A model generated the notes under the pieces. That model did no database searches. It saw only the letters and a program-made list of their open reading frames with translations, and was not told where the DNA came from. From Pseudomonadota bacterium (GTDB lineage Bacteria; Desulfobacterota; Desulfarculia; Desulfarculales; Desulfarculaceae), in NCBI GenBank assembly GCA_018896025.1, contig JAHIND010000031.1, positions 53,497-117,496 of the forward strand: a stretch of 64,000 nucleotides of DNA, in the 5' to 3' direction. Shown here piece after piece: positions 25,771 through 34,872 of this stretch. The position numbers were made by a program, and so were the translations under genes. The number at the start of each line of letters is the position of its first letter. Position 1 is the first letter of the stretch.

Positions 25771-28358
25771 GCGCCCGCGGGCGGCCCCAAGGCAGCCAGG
25801 TCGGCGGCGATCTTGGTCCGGTAGTGTTCCACCCTCTGGGGGCTGGCCATAATCATGTCCAACTGGCGGGTGTGCATTATCAAGTAACCCAGGGCCTTTA
25901 CCATGGCCAGGCACTCGGGGGCGGGTAACTCCTCGGCCCGGGCCAGCAGGGCGTCGCCCTTGATGCTCACCGCCATGCCCAGCCCGGCCAGAAACTCCTC
26001 CAAAAAGGCCAGCCGCGCCCGGCGCCGGGCCGGGTCGGCCGCCCCGCCCCGGAAACAGAAGCTCACCAGGTTGTCCACCGCCTGGGGGGTGACCATGGCC
26101 TCCAGGGAGGAGAAGTGGAAGCCCACCCTGGACTGCAAGTTCAGGAATTCCTTGGTGATCAGGAAGTAGTTGCGCTCGGCCAGGCTGCTTTTGACCCCCG
26201 TGGCCAGGGCCGGGTTGGCCGTGGCCTGGAACATCACCGAGGCCATGCCCTTGGCGTCCAGGGGCGGCGGCCCCTGCCAGGGAATCTCCAGCAGGCCCTC
26301 CCAAAAGGCGTGGAAGGGCGCGCACAGGATGTCCTCGGGGCGCACGTACTTGCCGCTCAGGGGCCGGCGCACTCCGTCGTCCAGGTCGATGACCCACCAC
26401 TGCATGGGCGCGTGATAGTAGAGCTGGCGGGCGGCGTTCAGGGGAAAATGCTCCTGGGCCGCCAGGGAGAACATCTCCTCCACCGCCTTTTGGTGGCAAA
26501 AGCGGGTGAGGTCGTGCAGGGTGCGGCAGGCTGCCGGAGTGAAGTGTGGGTCCTCGGGGTCCAGCAGGTTCAACGGGGCCGCCTGGGCGATTACCTGGGC
26601 CAGGGCCCGGCGCACCGGGGTGTCCGGCAGGCCCTTGTCCATGGCCGGGCGTCCGGGCAGGGGCAGACGCCCGGCGTACACCGCCCGACCGCCCGCGTCC
26701 ACCGTGACCTCCTGGCCCGGAGCCAGATCCCGGCCCCCCGGCCCCACCCCCAGCAGGGCAGGCACCCCGAACTCTCGGGCCACGCTGGCCAGATGCCCCG
26801 CCGCCCCGCCCTTGACTCCCACCAGGGCCGCGGCCCGGCCCAGCAAGGGGGCCCAGCGGGGCAAAGGCTGCTCCACGGCCAGCACCTCGCCCTCCTCGAA
26901 AGACACCGCGTCGCCGCCGGTCTGCACCCAGCGCACCTTGCCCGCCGCCGCGCCGGGGCTGGCGGTGATGCCGCCCCGCAAGATCAGCTGATCCTCGGCC
27001 CCGCTGACCAGAGCCCCGTGATCCTCCGCCCCGCCCGAGGGCAAGGGTCGGCATTGCAGGATGTACAGCTTGCCCCCTTGGTCCAGGGCCCACTCCACGT
27101 CCTGGGGCCCGCCGAAGTGCTCTTGCAGCTTCAGGGCCGCCTGGGCCAACTCCAGGGCCTGGGACCGGCTCAGGCTGGGCGAGCGGATCAGCTCCGGCTC
27201 CACCAGGGTGGGCAGCACACCTTCCACCGGGTCGCAGACATAGCGCCGCTCCTTGGCCGCCACCTGGGATTCGGCCAATCGGGGCGGCGGGCCGGGGCTC
27301 ACCCGGAACTGGTCGCAGTCCCAGGAGCCGTCCACCACCGCCTTGGGCAGGCCCCAGCAGGAGCTGATGAGCACCCCCGGGGTTGCCGGGTCCAGAGGAT
27401 CGGCGGTGTAGGCCACTCCCCCGGCCTGGGCCGGGATCATGGCCAGGCAGCCCACGGCCATGGCCGCGTCCTCGTCGCGTAGGCCCATGTGGCGGCGGTA
27501 GCTCACCGCCGGGGGGCTGTAGAGGCTGGCGATAACTCCCCGGTAGGCCTCGTCCCAGCGGGTTGGCTCCACGTTGAGCTCGCTGGTGAACTGCCCGGCA
27601 AAGGAGGTGCCTTTCGCGTCCTCGCCCTGGGCGCTGGAGCGCATGGCCAGACGCAGGGGCTCCGGCCCGGCCGGGGCCAAGGCGGCCAGTCCCTCCTCCA
27701 CCGCCTGGGACAGCTCAGGGGGTATTTCGGCCCTCATAAACAGGCCCTGTATCTGGGAGCAGGTGGCCAACAGGCTGTCCATGCGCTCCAGGTCGGCGAT
27801 CTGCAACAGCCGGGCGATCTCCTCGGCCAGGCCACCCCGCTCCACCACCAGGGCGTAGGCCCGGGTGGTGATGACCAGCCCCGGCGGCACGGCCAGACCC
27901 AACTCGGCGGCCACCCGGCCCAGCACGGCCATCTTGGGCCCGGCCAGGGCCTCGCCGCTCGCGGCCGCCTCTGTGAGCGGCAGCACCAGGGGGCCCTCGG
28001 CGGGCGCGGGCGCGGAGCCCAAGGCGGCCTCCACCGAGGCCTGCACCGCCTTGAAGCTCTCGCGCAGGCCGGGGTAGCGGTCCGGGGCCAGGGCCTCCAG
28101 ATTCTGGATCATGCGGAAGACGTTGACCGCCGTGGCCGTGGCCCGGCCCCGCACAAAGGCCATGGGGGGGCTGTAGTCCCCGGCCTGGGCCTGCTCCAGC
28201 TCGGCCAGGGCCTCCAGGGCGCGTTGGTTGGCGGACAGAAGATCCCGGAAGCAGCGGTAGCGGGCCGCGAACTCGCCCCGCAGGCGTTCCACCTCTTCGG
28301 TGCCCGGCGGCTGGGGCCCCTGGGCGAATAGGCGGCGGAAGTGATCAACCAGGTTCAC
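25767..28358 (-). CDS. PEP-synthase/PPDK-like phosphotransferase with novel C-terminal domain (copy 1)
   Basis: 863 residues. Domains: N-terminal helical region (~25-115); ATP-grasp nucleotide-binding domain of the pyruvate phosphate dikinase type (~125-440, RSSAQGED at 240-247, QDVEWALDQGGKLYILQCRP); swivelling phosphohistidine domain (~460-565, GGAAGHLASVAREFGVPA, His522). The PEP-binding TIM barrel that ends PPDK and PEP synthase is absent. A ~290-residue domain not recognised replaces it (CRTLHDLTRFCHQKAVEEMF motif, HTRQLDMIM near the end). Expected chemistry is ATP-driven phosphorylation of His522 and transfer to an unknown acceptor. The start is GTG. It is the last gene of an eight-gene run, 18 bases after the receiver gene. 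Confidence 0.82.
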   Translation of the reverse strand: MNLVDHFRRLFAQGPQPPGTEEVERLRGEFAARYRCFRDLLSANQRALEALAELEQAQAGDYSPPMAFVRGRATATAVNVFRMIQNLEALAPDRYPGLRESFKAVQASVEAALGSAPAPAEGPLVLPLTEAAASGEALAGPKMAVLGRVAAELGLAVPPGLVITTRAYALVVERGGLAEEIARLLQIADLERMDSLLATCSQIQGLFMRAEIPPELSQAVEEGLAALAPAGPEPLRLAMRSSAQGEDAKGTSFAGQFTSELNVEPTRWDEAYRGVIASLYSPPAVSYRRHMGLRDEDAAMAVGCLAMIPAQAGGVAYTADPLDPATPGVLISSCWGLPKAVVDGSWDCDQFRVSPGPPPRLAESQVAAKERRYVCDPVEGVLPTLVEPELIRSPSLSRSQALELAQAALKLQEHFGGPQDVEWALDQGGKLYILQCRPLPSGGAEDHGALVSGAEDQLILRGGITASPGAAAGKVRWVQTGGDAVSFEEGEVLAVEQPLPRWAPLLGRAAALVGVKGGAAGHLASVAREFGVPALLGVGPGGRDLAPGQEVTVDAGGRAVYAGRLPLPGRPAMDKGLPDTPVRRALAQVIAQAAPLNLLDPEDPHFTPAACRTLHDLTRFCHQKAVEEMFSLAAQEHFPLNAARQLYYHAPMQWWVIDLDDGVRRPLSGKYVRPEDILCAPFHAFWEGLLEIPWQGPPPLDAKGMASVMFQATANPALATGVKSSLAERNYFLITKEFLNLQSRVGFHFSSLEAMVTPQAVDNLVSFCFRGGAADPARRRARLAFLEEFLAGLGMAVSIKGDALLARAEELPAPECLAMVKALGYLIMHTRQLDMIMASPQRVEHYRTKIAADLAALGPPAGA

Positions 28359-28376
28359 GGGATCACCGGCGCGGCC

Positions 28377-28790
28377 TTAGCTTTGGTCGGGCGGCGGGGA
28401 GCCGGCCAGTTCGCCGACCACCTTGCGCCGGTCAAAAGCCTCCATGATGCGTTCGATGAGTTCGTCGAGCTTCACCGGCTTGATGAGATAGTCGAAGGCC
28501 TCCAAGGCCAGGCCCTCCACCCCGGACTCCACCGAGGCGTGGCCGGTCAAGAGAATCACCTCCACCTCGGGGTAAAGCTGTTTGATATGGCGCAGGGCCT
28601 CGATGCCGTTCATGCCCGGCATCTTCACGTCCAAGACCACCACGTCGGCTTTGTGCACCTTTAGGTGCTCCAGGGCGGCCTCGCCGCTGGTCACTCCCGC
28701 GGCGTCCACCGAGCGCCGTTGCAGGCGCCGCACAAGGGACTCCAGAAAGTCCCTCTCGTCGTCCACCACCAATACCTTGAATGGGCTCAT
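28377..28790 (-). CDS. Single-domain response regulator (receiver only)
   Basis: 137 residues from the ATG at 28790, with GGAGAGA 4-10 bases upstream; an upstream in-frame GTG at 28817 is less likely. The receiver fold is complete: Asp10/Asp11, phospho-acceptor Asp54, Thr in LLTGHAS and Lys in LIKPVK. There is no output domain, so it may work as a CheY-like effector or phosphorelay intermediate. It sits between the kinase gene (23 bases) and the PEP-synthase-like copy 1 (18 bases), which suggests that phosphorylated receiver acts on those enzymes. That is inference. Confidence 0.9.
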   Translation of the reverse strand: MSPFKVLVVDDERDFLESLVRRLQRRSVDAAGVTSGEAALEHLKVHKADVVVLDVKMPGMNGIEALRHIKQLYPEVEVILLTGHASVESGVEGLALEAFDYLIKPVKLDELIERIMEAFDRRKVVGELAGSPPPDQS

Positions 28791-28813
28791 GCTTCTCTCC
28801 CCGCTCCCAAGAT

Positions 28814-30472
28814 TCACGGCGTGTCGGGCGGCGTATTGGGCAGCCTGACCACAAAGGTGGCCCCCTGCCCCGGATGGTTCTCCAACTCCAGAGAGCCGCC
28901 CAGGCGCTGCGTTATGGAGTGGCTTATGGAAAGCCCCAGGCCGGTCCCCTGGCCGGGATCCTTGGTGGTGAAGAAAGGATCGAAGATGCGGCCGGCAAGA
29001 TCGGCCGGCACTCCGGGACCGCTGTCGCTAACCTTTACCATCAGCCAGGACCCGTCGGCCCGGCTGCTCACTCTCACCCGTCCCCCCTGGCCCACCGCGT
29101 CCAGGGCGTTGTCCATGAGGTTCAGGAAGACCTGCTGCAACTGGGCCCGGTCGCTCTTGATCAGCGGCAGGTTGGGGCTGAGGTCCAGCTGCACCTTGAC
29201 GTTGTTGAACAGGGCCTCCTTCTCGATGAAGGAGTAGGACTCGCGCAGGACGTCGTTGATGTCGATGCCCTCCAAATGGGGCTCCATGCGCCGGGCGAAC
29301 TTGAGCATGCGGTGGGTGACCCCCCTGGCCCGCTCCACCTGGTTCTGGATGCGCTCCAGGTTTTCCCCCACCACCTCGCCCTCTTCCAGCTTGGCCAACT
29401 CGCTGGGCACCAATATGTCCTGCACCTCCCCGGCCAGCTCGCTCATGGCGGCCAGGGGGTTGTTTATCTCATGGGCCACCCCGGCGGCCATGCGCCCCAG
29501 GGAGACCAGGCGGGCGGAGTGGGCCAGTTGGGCGTCGATGGCCGCCCGCTCGGCGTCGTTGGTCTGGAGTTGGCGGATGAACAGGCGCACCAGGATGAAC
29601 ACCGCCACGATGACGAACAGGCTGGCCAGGGCCAGCACGGCCAGCTCCACGTTGCGGGCCAGGTTAAGGGGCCCCAGTATTTCCTTGGGGTCCTGGTCTA
29701 TGACCAGCAGCCACTTGCCGCCACATATCCAGGAGAAGGCGGTGAGCACCTGACGGCCGTCGGCGGTGGTGCGCTCCACCACCGAGCTGCCCGGAGCCAC
29801 CGAGCCCAGATCCACCGGGGCGGGGTCTAGGACCTTACCGCCCAGGCGCGAGGGCGTCTGCAAGCGGCCCTGGCGGTCCAGGATGTAGGCGTCGCCGGAC
29901 TTGCCCACCTGGGCGGTGCGCACCAGGCGGTTGAACACGTCCGAGTCGATGGTGGCCCGCAGCACCCAGCTGTCCGAGCCGTTCTCGTGCTTCACCGCGA
30001 TTACGAAGTGGGGCACCTGGCGGTAGCCCAGGAACACGTCGCTGGTGTAGACCCCCTTTTGCATGGCCTGCTGGAACCAGGGGGCATCCAGGTATTTCTG
30101 CTCCTTGAGCAGGTATGGCCCCACGTAGGCCCGGTGGCGGCCCTCCTTGTCGATGATGCCCAGGTCCACGAAGCTCCAGGAGCGGCGGTTCATGATGGAC
30201 AGCAGATTGGCCAGCTCGCTCTCGTTGCTCAGCTGGGTGAGGCGCGCCCCGTGGGCCAGCACCTCCAACAGGGCGGTGCGCTCGGCCAGGAAAAGCTCGA
30301 TGGCCGAGGCCCGGTTCAGGGCCCGGATGCGCAACTCCTCTTTGAGGGCCTGGGTGTTGGCGTAGTTGTAGTAGTAGTACAGGCTGAGCCCCAGGCCGTT
30401 CAAAGGCAACAGGGTCACCAGCAGGGCCACTATGGTCATGCGGCGCGAGAGATTGGCATAGGGCCGGGTCAT
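28814..30472 (-). CDS. Membrane-bound Cache-domain sensor histidine kinase
   Basis: 552 residues from the ATG at 30472, inside an ATGA overlap with the stop of PEP-synthase-like copy 2. The open frame continues upstream only as a shadow of that gene. Helices at ~12-34 and ~276-299 enclose a double-Cache-type periplasmic sensor domain (DLGIIDKEGRHRAYVGPY, then DAYILDRQGRLQTPSR). The HisKA box is GVAHEINNPLAAM with His334. The HATPase domain has LMDNALDAVGQGG, DSGPGVP and GTGLGLSIS. It is a small-molecule sensor placed between two PPDK-like enzymes. Confidence 0.93.
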   Translation of the reverse strand: MTRPYANLSRRMTIVALLVTLLPLNGLGLSLYYYYNYANTQALKEELRIRALNRASAIELFLAERTALLEVLAHGARLTQLSNESELANLLSIMNRRSWSFVDLGIIDKEGRHRAYVGPYLLKEQKYLDAPWFQQAMQKGVYTSDVFLGYRQVPHFVIAVKHENGSDSWVLRATIDSDVFNRLVRTAQVGKSGDAYILDRQGRLQTPSRLGGKVLDPAPVDLGSVAPGSSVVERTTADGRQVLTAFSWICGGKWLLVIDQDPKEILGPLNLARNVELAVLALASLFVIVAVFILVRLFIRQLQTNDAERAAIDAQLAHSARLVSLGRMAAGVAHEINNPLAAMSELAGEVQDILVPSELAKLEEGEVVGENLERIQNQVERARGVTHRMLKFARRMEPHLEGIDINDVLRESYSFIEKEALFNNVKVQLDLSPNLPLIKSDRAQLQQVFLNLMDNALDAVGQGGRVRVSSRADGSWLMVKVSDSGPGVPADLAGRIFDPFFTTKDPGQGTGLGLSISHSITQRLGGSLELENHPGQGATFVVRLPNTPPDTP

Positions 30473-33054
30473 TGCGGCTCCCCCTCCCCCCCGTTGACTG
30501 CCAGGTTGTAGTTTTTGGCGGCATAGGCCTGGGCCAACCAGTCGACCATGGGCCTGCCGCTCATGAGCATGTCCATCTGCCGGGTGAACAGGATCAGCCG
30601 CCCCAACTCCTCCAGCAGCCCCAGCATCATCTCGGCGGGATACTTCTTGATGAAGGCGCTCACCTGATCGCCGGTGCGCTCCACGGAAAAGCCCATGTCC
30701 CCCAGCAGGCGCTGGATAAGCTCTGCCCGAAGCTGGCGGCGGTCCTCGGTGGCCGCCCCGCCGTGGAAACGGAAGCTGATGTAGTTGTCGTTCTGCTGGT
30801 TGCCGCAGAAGCTGTCCAGGGCGGTGAAGTGGTAGCCCACCCGGCAGTTGAAGTTCAAATATTCGGCGCTGACGATGGCATAGGCCCGCTGGCCCATGTC
30901 GCGCACCTGGCCGTCCTTGGGCGGGGTGAGCAGCGAGGCGCTGAACACCGAGGCCAGGCCCTTGAGGCTCACCGGCCGGGGCCGGTTCCAGTCCACCGCC
31001 GGGTCCAGCAGGCCTTTCATCAGAGCCGCACCAGGGATGGAGACGACCTGCTCCGGCTTCAGGGCCGTTCCCGCGCCGGGGGCCAGGCCGTCGCCCAGGT
31101 CGATGAACCACAGTTCAAAGGGAAGCACCGCCTCCAGGCGCAGGGCCCCTCCGCCGGGATCGCGCCCCACCTCGTCGCCCAGGCGGAACATCTCCTTGAA
31201 CGACATCTCGTGCACGTAGCGGATGATGTCGTGGAAGGTGGCGCAGCGGGCCGGGATGAAGCGCGGCGAATGGGGATCGGTGAGGTTGAGCTTGGTGATC
31301 AGCCCTGCGGCCTGGTGCCAGTAGGGGGCCGGGACCGAGCGGGGGCGGCACAGGGCGGTGGAGGGCTCGGGGCCGGTCAGCTCGGCCACCCGGCCGGGGT
31401 AGACGCGCTTAGCCCCGGCGTCCACGGTTATCACCTGGCCGTTGGTGATGAGCTTGGTGGCCTCGCCGATGCCCACCAGGGCGGGCACCCCCATCTCCCG
31501 GGCCAGGGAGGCCAAGTGCCCAGCGACCCCGCCCACGTCGGTGACCAGGGCCGCCGCCCGGGGCAGGGCCGCGGCCAGGGCCGGGGAGGAACTCCTGGCC
31601 ACCAAGACCCCGCCGTCGGGAAAATTCTTTAGCTCCGACTCCTGGCCCACCACGAAGGCGGGCCCGGCCCCGGCTCCCGGCCGGGCGGTGTGCCCGCCGA
31701 TCAGCAGGGGCTCCACCTCGGGCGTGGCGGCCTCGCCGCAGCGGGCGGCCAACACCTGCAAGGGCCGCGACTGGAGGATCACCAGACGGCCGTGGCCGGT
31801 GAGGGCCCACTCCACGTCCTGGGGACAGGCGAAGCGCTCCTCCAGCTCCAAGCCCAGGCGGGCCAGCTCCAGGGCCTGGCCCTCGCTGAGCGGCGGCTCC
31901 TCCCGCCTGGCCGCATCCAGGCTGCTCTTGCTGAGGCCCTCGGCTTCCAGGCCCAGGCTCTCGCCCTGACCGCCGGGGCAAAAGTCCAACAGCAGCGGAG
32001 GATGCCTGCGCTCCAGGCGGTAGAGGTCCGGGTCCACCGAACCATCCACCAGGCTCTGGCCCAGGCCGCGCACCGCGCTGATAAGAAGCGGCCCCTTGCC
32101 GCCGCCCAGGGGATCTGTGGTGTACATCACCCCGCTGGCCTTGGGCTCCACCATGGCCTGCACCAGCACCGCCATCTCCGCGTCCTGGTCCAACAGGCCC
32201 CGGCGGCGGCGGTAGACCACTGCCTCGGGGGCGTACAGGGCGGCCACAACCGAGCGGTAGGCCGAGGCCGCGTGGCCGGGGGATACGCCCAACAGGCTGC
32301 GGTAGAGCCCGGCAAAGGAGCTTTGGGTGTCCTCGCCCACCGCGCTGGAGCGCAGGGAGATGAGCCCCCTGGCCCCCAGTTGGGCCAGACGCTTGCCCGC
32401 CTCAGTTAGCTCCTTTTCCAACTCCGGCGGCAGAGGCGCGTCCAAAATTTTCTGTTGCAGCAGGCGGCTGAAGTCCTCCACCTCGCCCAGGGAGGAGCCC
32501 TCCAGGATCATCACCGCCTGACGCAGCTGGCCTCCCAGGCCGCTGAACTCCATGAAACGGCGGAAGGCCTCGGTGGTGACCACGAAGCCCTCGGGCACCG
32601 GCAGCCCAGCCCGGGAAAGCTCGGCCAGGTTGGAGGCCTTGCTGCCCGCCAGGTGGGCCTCGCCGGGCTCCAGGTCGTCCAGGGGCAACACCAGCACCCC
32701 GGAGCGCGAACCGCCGCCCTCCTCCAATATCTGGTCGATGTCCGCCCGAATGCGGTGGAAGGCTCCCTCCAGCAGGGGGTAGCGGCCCGCGGAGATGTAG
32801 TTGAGGTGGCGGATCATCTTGTAGACCTTGGCGCTGGCCGCTATGTAGCGGCTGCGCAGGAAATCCAGACCTACCTGGCCGCCCTCGGCCAGCTGCTGCT
32901 CGATCTCGGCGATGATGGCCAGCACCTCGTTGTTGGCCCTGAGCAAATACTTGAACTCACGGAACCTCAGCTTGAGGTCCTTGTGGGCTCGGTTGCCCCC
33001 GCCCCCGTTGCCGTTGCGCAGGCGGTGCAAGATTTTGCCTAGGCGTTTGACCAT
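30469..33054 (-). CDS. PEP-synthase/PPDK-like phosphotransferase with novel C-terminal domain (copy 2)
   Basis: 861 residues, same architecture as copy 1: helical N-terminus (~30-110), PPDK-type ATP-grasp domain (~120-432; RSSAVGEDTQSSFAGL, QDVEWALTGHGRLVILQSRP), phosphohistidine swivel (GGVAGHLASLAREMGVPA, His513) and an unrecognised ~290-residue C-terminal domain with CATFHDIIRYVHEMSFKEMF and FTRQMDMLM. It lacks the PEP/pyruvate TIM barrel. Copies 1 and 2 are clearly paralogous over their full length but divergent, so they probably have distinct substrates or form a heteromer. It overlaps the sensor kinase by 4 bases and starts 19 bases after a small membrane-protein gene. Confidence 0.82.
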   Translation of the reverse strand: MVKRLGKILHRLRNGNGGGGNRAHKDLKLRFREFKYLLRANNEVLAIIAEIEQQLAEGGQVGLDFLRSRYIAASAKVYKMIRHLNYISAGRYPLLEGAFHRIRADIDQILEEGGGSRSGVLVLPLDDLEPGEAHLAGSKASNLAELSRAGLPVPEGFVVTTEAFRRFMEFSGLGGQLRQAVMILEGSSLGEVEDFSRLLQQKILDAPLPPELEKELTEAGKRLAQLGARGLISLRSSAVGEDTQSSFAGLYRSLLGVSPGHAASAYRSVVAALYAPEAVVYRRRRGLLDQDAEMAVLVQAMVEPKASGVMYTTDPLGGGKGPLLISAVRGLGQSLVDGSVDPDLYRLERRHPPLLLDFCPGGQGESLGLEAEGLSKSSLDAARREEPPLSEGQALELARLGLELEERFACPQDVEWALTGHGRLVILQSRPLQVLAARCGEAATPEVEPLLIGGHTARPGAGAGPAFVVGQESELKNFPDGGVLVARSSSPALAAALPRAAALVTDVGGVAGHLASLAREMGVPALVGIGEATKLITNGQVITVDAGAKRVYPGRVAELTGPEPSTALCRPRSVPAPYWHQAAGLITKLNLTDPHSPRFIPARCATFHDIIRYVHEMSFKEMFRLGDEVGRDPGGGALRLEAVLPFELWFIDLGDGLAPGAGTALKPEQVVSIPGAALMKGLLDPAVDWNRPRPVSLKGLASVFSASLLTPPKDGQVRDMGQRAYAIVSAEYLNFNCRVGYHFTALDSFCGNQQNDNYISFRFHGGAATEDRRQLRAELIQRLLGDMGFSVERTGDQVSAFIKKYPAEMMLGLLEELGRLILFTRQMDMLMSGRPMVDWLAQAYAAKNYNLAVNGGEGEPQ

Positions 33055-33073
33055 TTCCCTTTGTTCCAGGTCC

Positions 33074-33364
33074 TTAGGAGTCGCGCCGGGTTGGGTTGGG
33101 GCTTTGCCCCAGGGCTCCGAAGAGGTTAATCGGCCGCCAGGGCTGCTGGGTGGCCTCCTCCGCCGAAACCTTCACCTTGGGAGCCCAGCGCCGAAAGGCC
33201 AGGCGGGTGCCCAGGATGGTGATAATCACCGGCGGCAGAAAGGCCTGCAAAAAGCGCCAAGCCACCACTTCCATCTCGAAGTGGGCGTACCAGATGGCGA
33301 AGGTGAGCTCGCTCAAGAGCAGGATGTCCATTACCGCCAGTATAAGGCCTCGCCGAAAATCCAT
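33074..33364 (-). CDS. Small two-helix membrane protein
   Basis: 96 residues. Hydrophobic segments lie at about 7-25 and 37-56, followed by a basic/polar cytoplasmic tail (RRWAPKVKVSAEEATQQPWRP). AAGGAGCGG lies just upstream of the ATG. No named family recognised. It is 19 bases before PEP-synthase-like copy 2, so it may anchor that soluble system to the membrane. That is inference. Confidence 0.72.
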   Translation of the reverse strand: MDFRRGLILAVMDILLLSELTFAIWYAHFEMEVVAWRFLQAFLPPVIITILGTRLAFRRWAPKVKVSAEEATQQPWRPINLFGALGQSPNPTRRDS

Positions 33365-33384
33365 GTCCGCTCCTTATGGCCCTT

Positions 33385-33408
33385 AGCTCGCATATTTCAT
33401 GAAGGAGG
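33385..33408. repeat. Solo copy of the dispersed-element arm
   Basis: This 24-nt stretch (contains GCATATTTCATGAAGG) matches the left arm of copy C (60938-60961) at 20 of 24 positions. No partner arm or core sequence is seen within several hundred bases, so it is a remnant or an independent copy of the arm. Confidence 0.5.
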
Positions 33409-33409
33409 C

Positions 33410-33457
33410 CTTCCCTGCCCCTCCCCCGGACCGGAGCCCCGGGGAGGGGCGGGGAAG
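33410..33457 (-). terminator. Long GC hairpin within the eight-gene run
   Basis: A 17-bp stem with one G-T wobble (33410-33426 with 33441-33457) lies 9 bases after the lipoprotein stop and before the small membrane-protein gene. There is no U-run. It may partly terminate or stabilise the upstream mRNA and set different expression for the two halves of the run. Confidence 0.5.
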
Positions 33458-33466
33458 TCCGAGGGT

Positions 33467-33793
33467 TTATTTTTTGCGCAGGTCCTGCTTGCTGACGTTC
33501 ATGACCTTGATGGCCACGTTCTTGCCTTTTTCCACCATGAAGGCCACCCGGATGACGTTGCCCACCTCCGGGGCCAGGCCCACCTTGGCCTTGGAGATGT
33601 CGAATACGGCCTTGTCGCCCTTGAGGGGGTTGAGCTTGGGCTGGCTGTTGGCCAGCACCAGGGTTTTGCCGCCGTCTTGGATAGCCAGGCAGTCGCCCTG
33701 GTAGACATGGGACTCTTCGGCCTTGTTGAGGCAGCCGGTGCACAGGGCCAGGGCCGCGAGCAGGATGCCGAGCAGTAGTATTTTTTTCATCAT
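33467..33793 (-). CDS. Small lipoprotein
   Basis: 108 residues. It has a signal peptide with lipobox LCTGC (Cys21), then a compact ~85-residue domain (VYQGDCLAIQDGGKTLVLAN, then VGNVIRVAFMVEKGKNVAIKVMNVSKQDLRKK) that looks like a small beta-barrel. Family not recognised. GGAGG lies 4 bases upstream of the tandem ATGs. It lies 14 bases after the TauE gene and is probably co-transcribed with it. Confidence 0.8.
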   Translation of the reverse strand: MMKKILLLGILLAALALCTGCLNKAEESHVYQGDCLAIQDGGKTLVLANSQPKLNPLKGDKAVFDISKAKVGLAPEVGNVIRVAFMVEKGKNVAIKVMNVSKQDLRKK

Positions 33794-33807
33794 ATGCCTC
33801 CCTGGAC

Positions 33808-34845
33808 CTAGGCCTTGGCCCCGGTTGAGGCCGCCTTCTTTTCACGTAGCTCGTTGGCCGCCCCCCGGAACATGATGGCCATGATGTAGATGCAGATGAC
33901 GGTGATGGCCCCCAGGATGATGACCGTAGCCGCCGCAGTGATGCCGTACTGCTTGAGGATGATGGAGACCATGCAGGCCACCACGGCGCTGCCGAAGACC
34001 ACCCGGATGCCGTAGCCCTGGGCGTACTTGGTGGCCACGGTGCCGATCTGGGCGCCGATGGCCGCGCCGCAGAGCATCACGAACACCGCCACCAGCTCGA
34101 TGCGGCCCTTGAGGCTGTAGGTGAAGGCGCCGTACAGGCCGGAGATCATCACCTCGAACAGGTCGGTGCCCACGGCCACGTGGGTGGGGGCGCCGATGAA
34201 GTAGATCAGGGCGGGCATGCGCAGCAAACCGCCGCCGATGCCCAGGAAGCCGGCCAGCACGCCGGTGATGAAACTGACCGCTATGGGCAGCCAAATCGAG
34301 CAGGTGATGTTGGCCACCCGGAAGTGCATCATGGGCGGGATGTTGATCTTGTGCAGGGCCGGGGCCCAGTTCACGCCGCCGGTGGCTCCCGTGTGGCTGG
34401 GGTCGTCGCTCTTGTTGCGGTTTTTAACCGCCTTGTAGTAGTCGAAGAACACCATGAAGGCGATAAGGGCCAGAAACACCACGTAGACCCAGCGCACCAC
34501 CGGGCCGATGCGGCCGATGCGCTCCAGGGCCATGACGATCTGGGCGCCCAGCTCGATGCCGGCCATGGTGCCGATGAGCATGATGAAGCCCAGGCGGTAG
34601 TCCACGTTGCCGAATTTGCTGTGGCGCATGGTGGAGATCATCGACTTGCCCGCGATGTGGGCGATGTCGGTGCCGATGGCGAAGGCCATGGGGAAGCCGA
34701 GGATGTTCAGGCCGGGGGTGACCATCCAGGCCCCGCCCATGCCGAAGAACCCGCCGATGACTCCCACCGAGTAGCCGATCAACACCAGGCCGGGCCAGAA
34801 GATATCCACCCCCGCGATGGGCATGTGCATGTATAGCCAATCCAT
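33808..34845 (-). CDS. TauE/SafE-family sulfite/organosulfonate exporter
   Basis: 345 residues, about eight membrane segments. The two internally similar family motifs are visible: GVIGGFFGMGGAWMVTPGLN near 29-48 and GVLAGFLGIGGGLLRMPALI near 205-225. Each is the Gly-rich re-entrant region of TauE/SafE permeases. Family members export sulfite, sulfoacetate or related anions. It is 27 bases downstream of another small membrane-protein gene and 14 bases before the lipoprotein, in the run leading to the PPDK-like genes. Confidence 0.9.
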   Translation of the reverse strand: MDWLYMHMPIAGVDIFWPGLVLIGYSVGVIGGFFGMGGAWMVTPGLNILGFPMAFAIGTDIAHIAGKSMISTMRHSKFGNVDYRLGFIMLIGTMAGIELGAQIVMALERIGRIGPVVRWVYVVFLALIAFMVFFDYYKAVKNRNKSDDPSHTGATGGVNWAPALHKINIPPMMHFRVANITCSIWLPIAVSFITGVLAGFLGIGGGLLRMPALIYFIGAPTHVAVGTDLFEVMISGLYGAFTYSLKGRIELVAVFVMLCGAAIGAQIGTVATKYAQGYGIRVVFGSAVVACMVSIILKQYGITAAATVIILGAITVICIYIMAIMFRGAANELREKKAASTGAKA

Positions 34846-34872
34846 GATAGTCGCTCCTTGTGCGCGGGTTGC

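Noticed and set aside
30473..31111. A ~213-residue N-terminal extension of the Cache-domain kinase
   Set aside because: It is the PEP-synthase-like copy 2 gene in another frame; the ATG at 30472 starts a proper membrane helix and overlaps the preceding stop.
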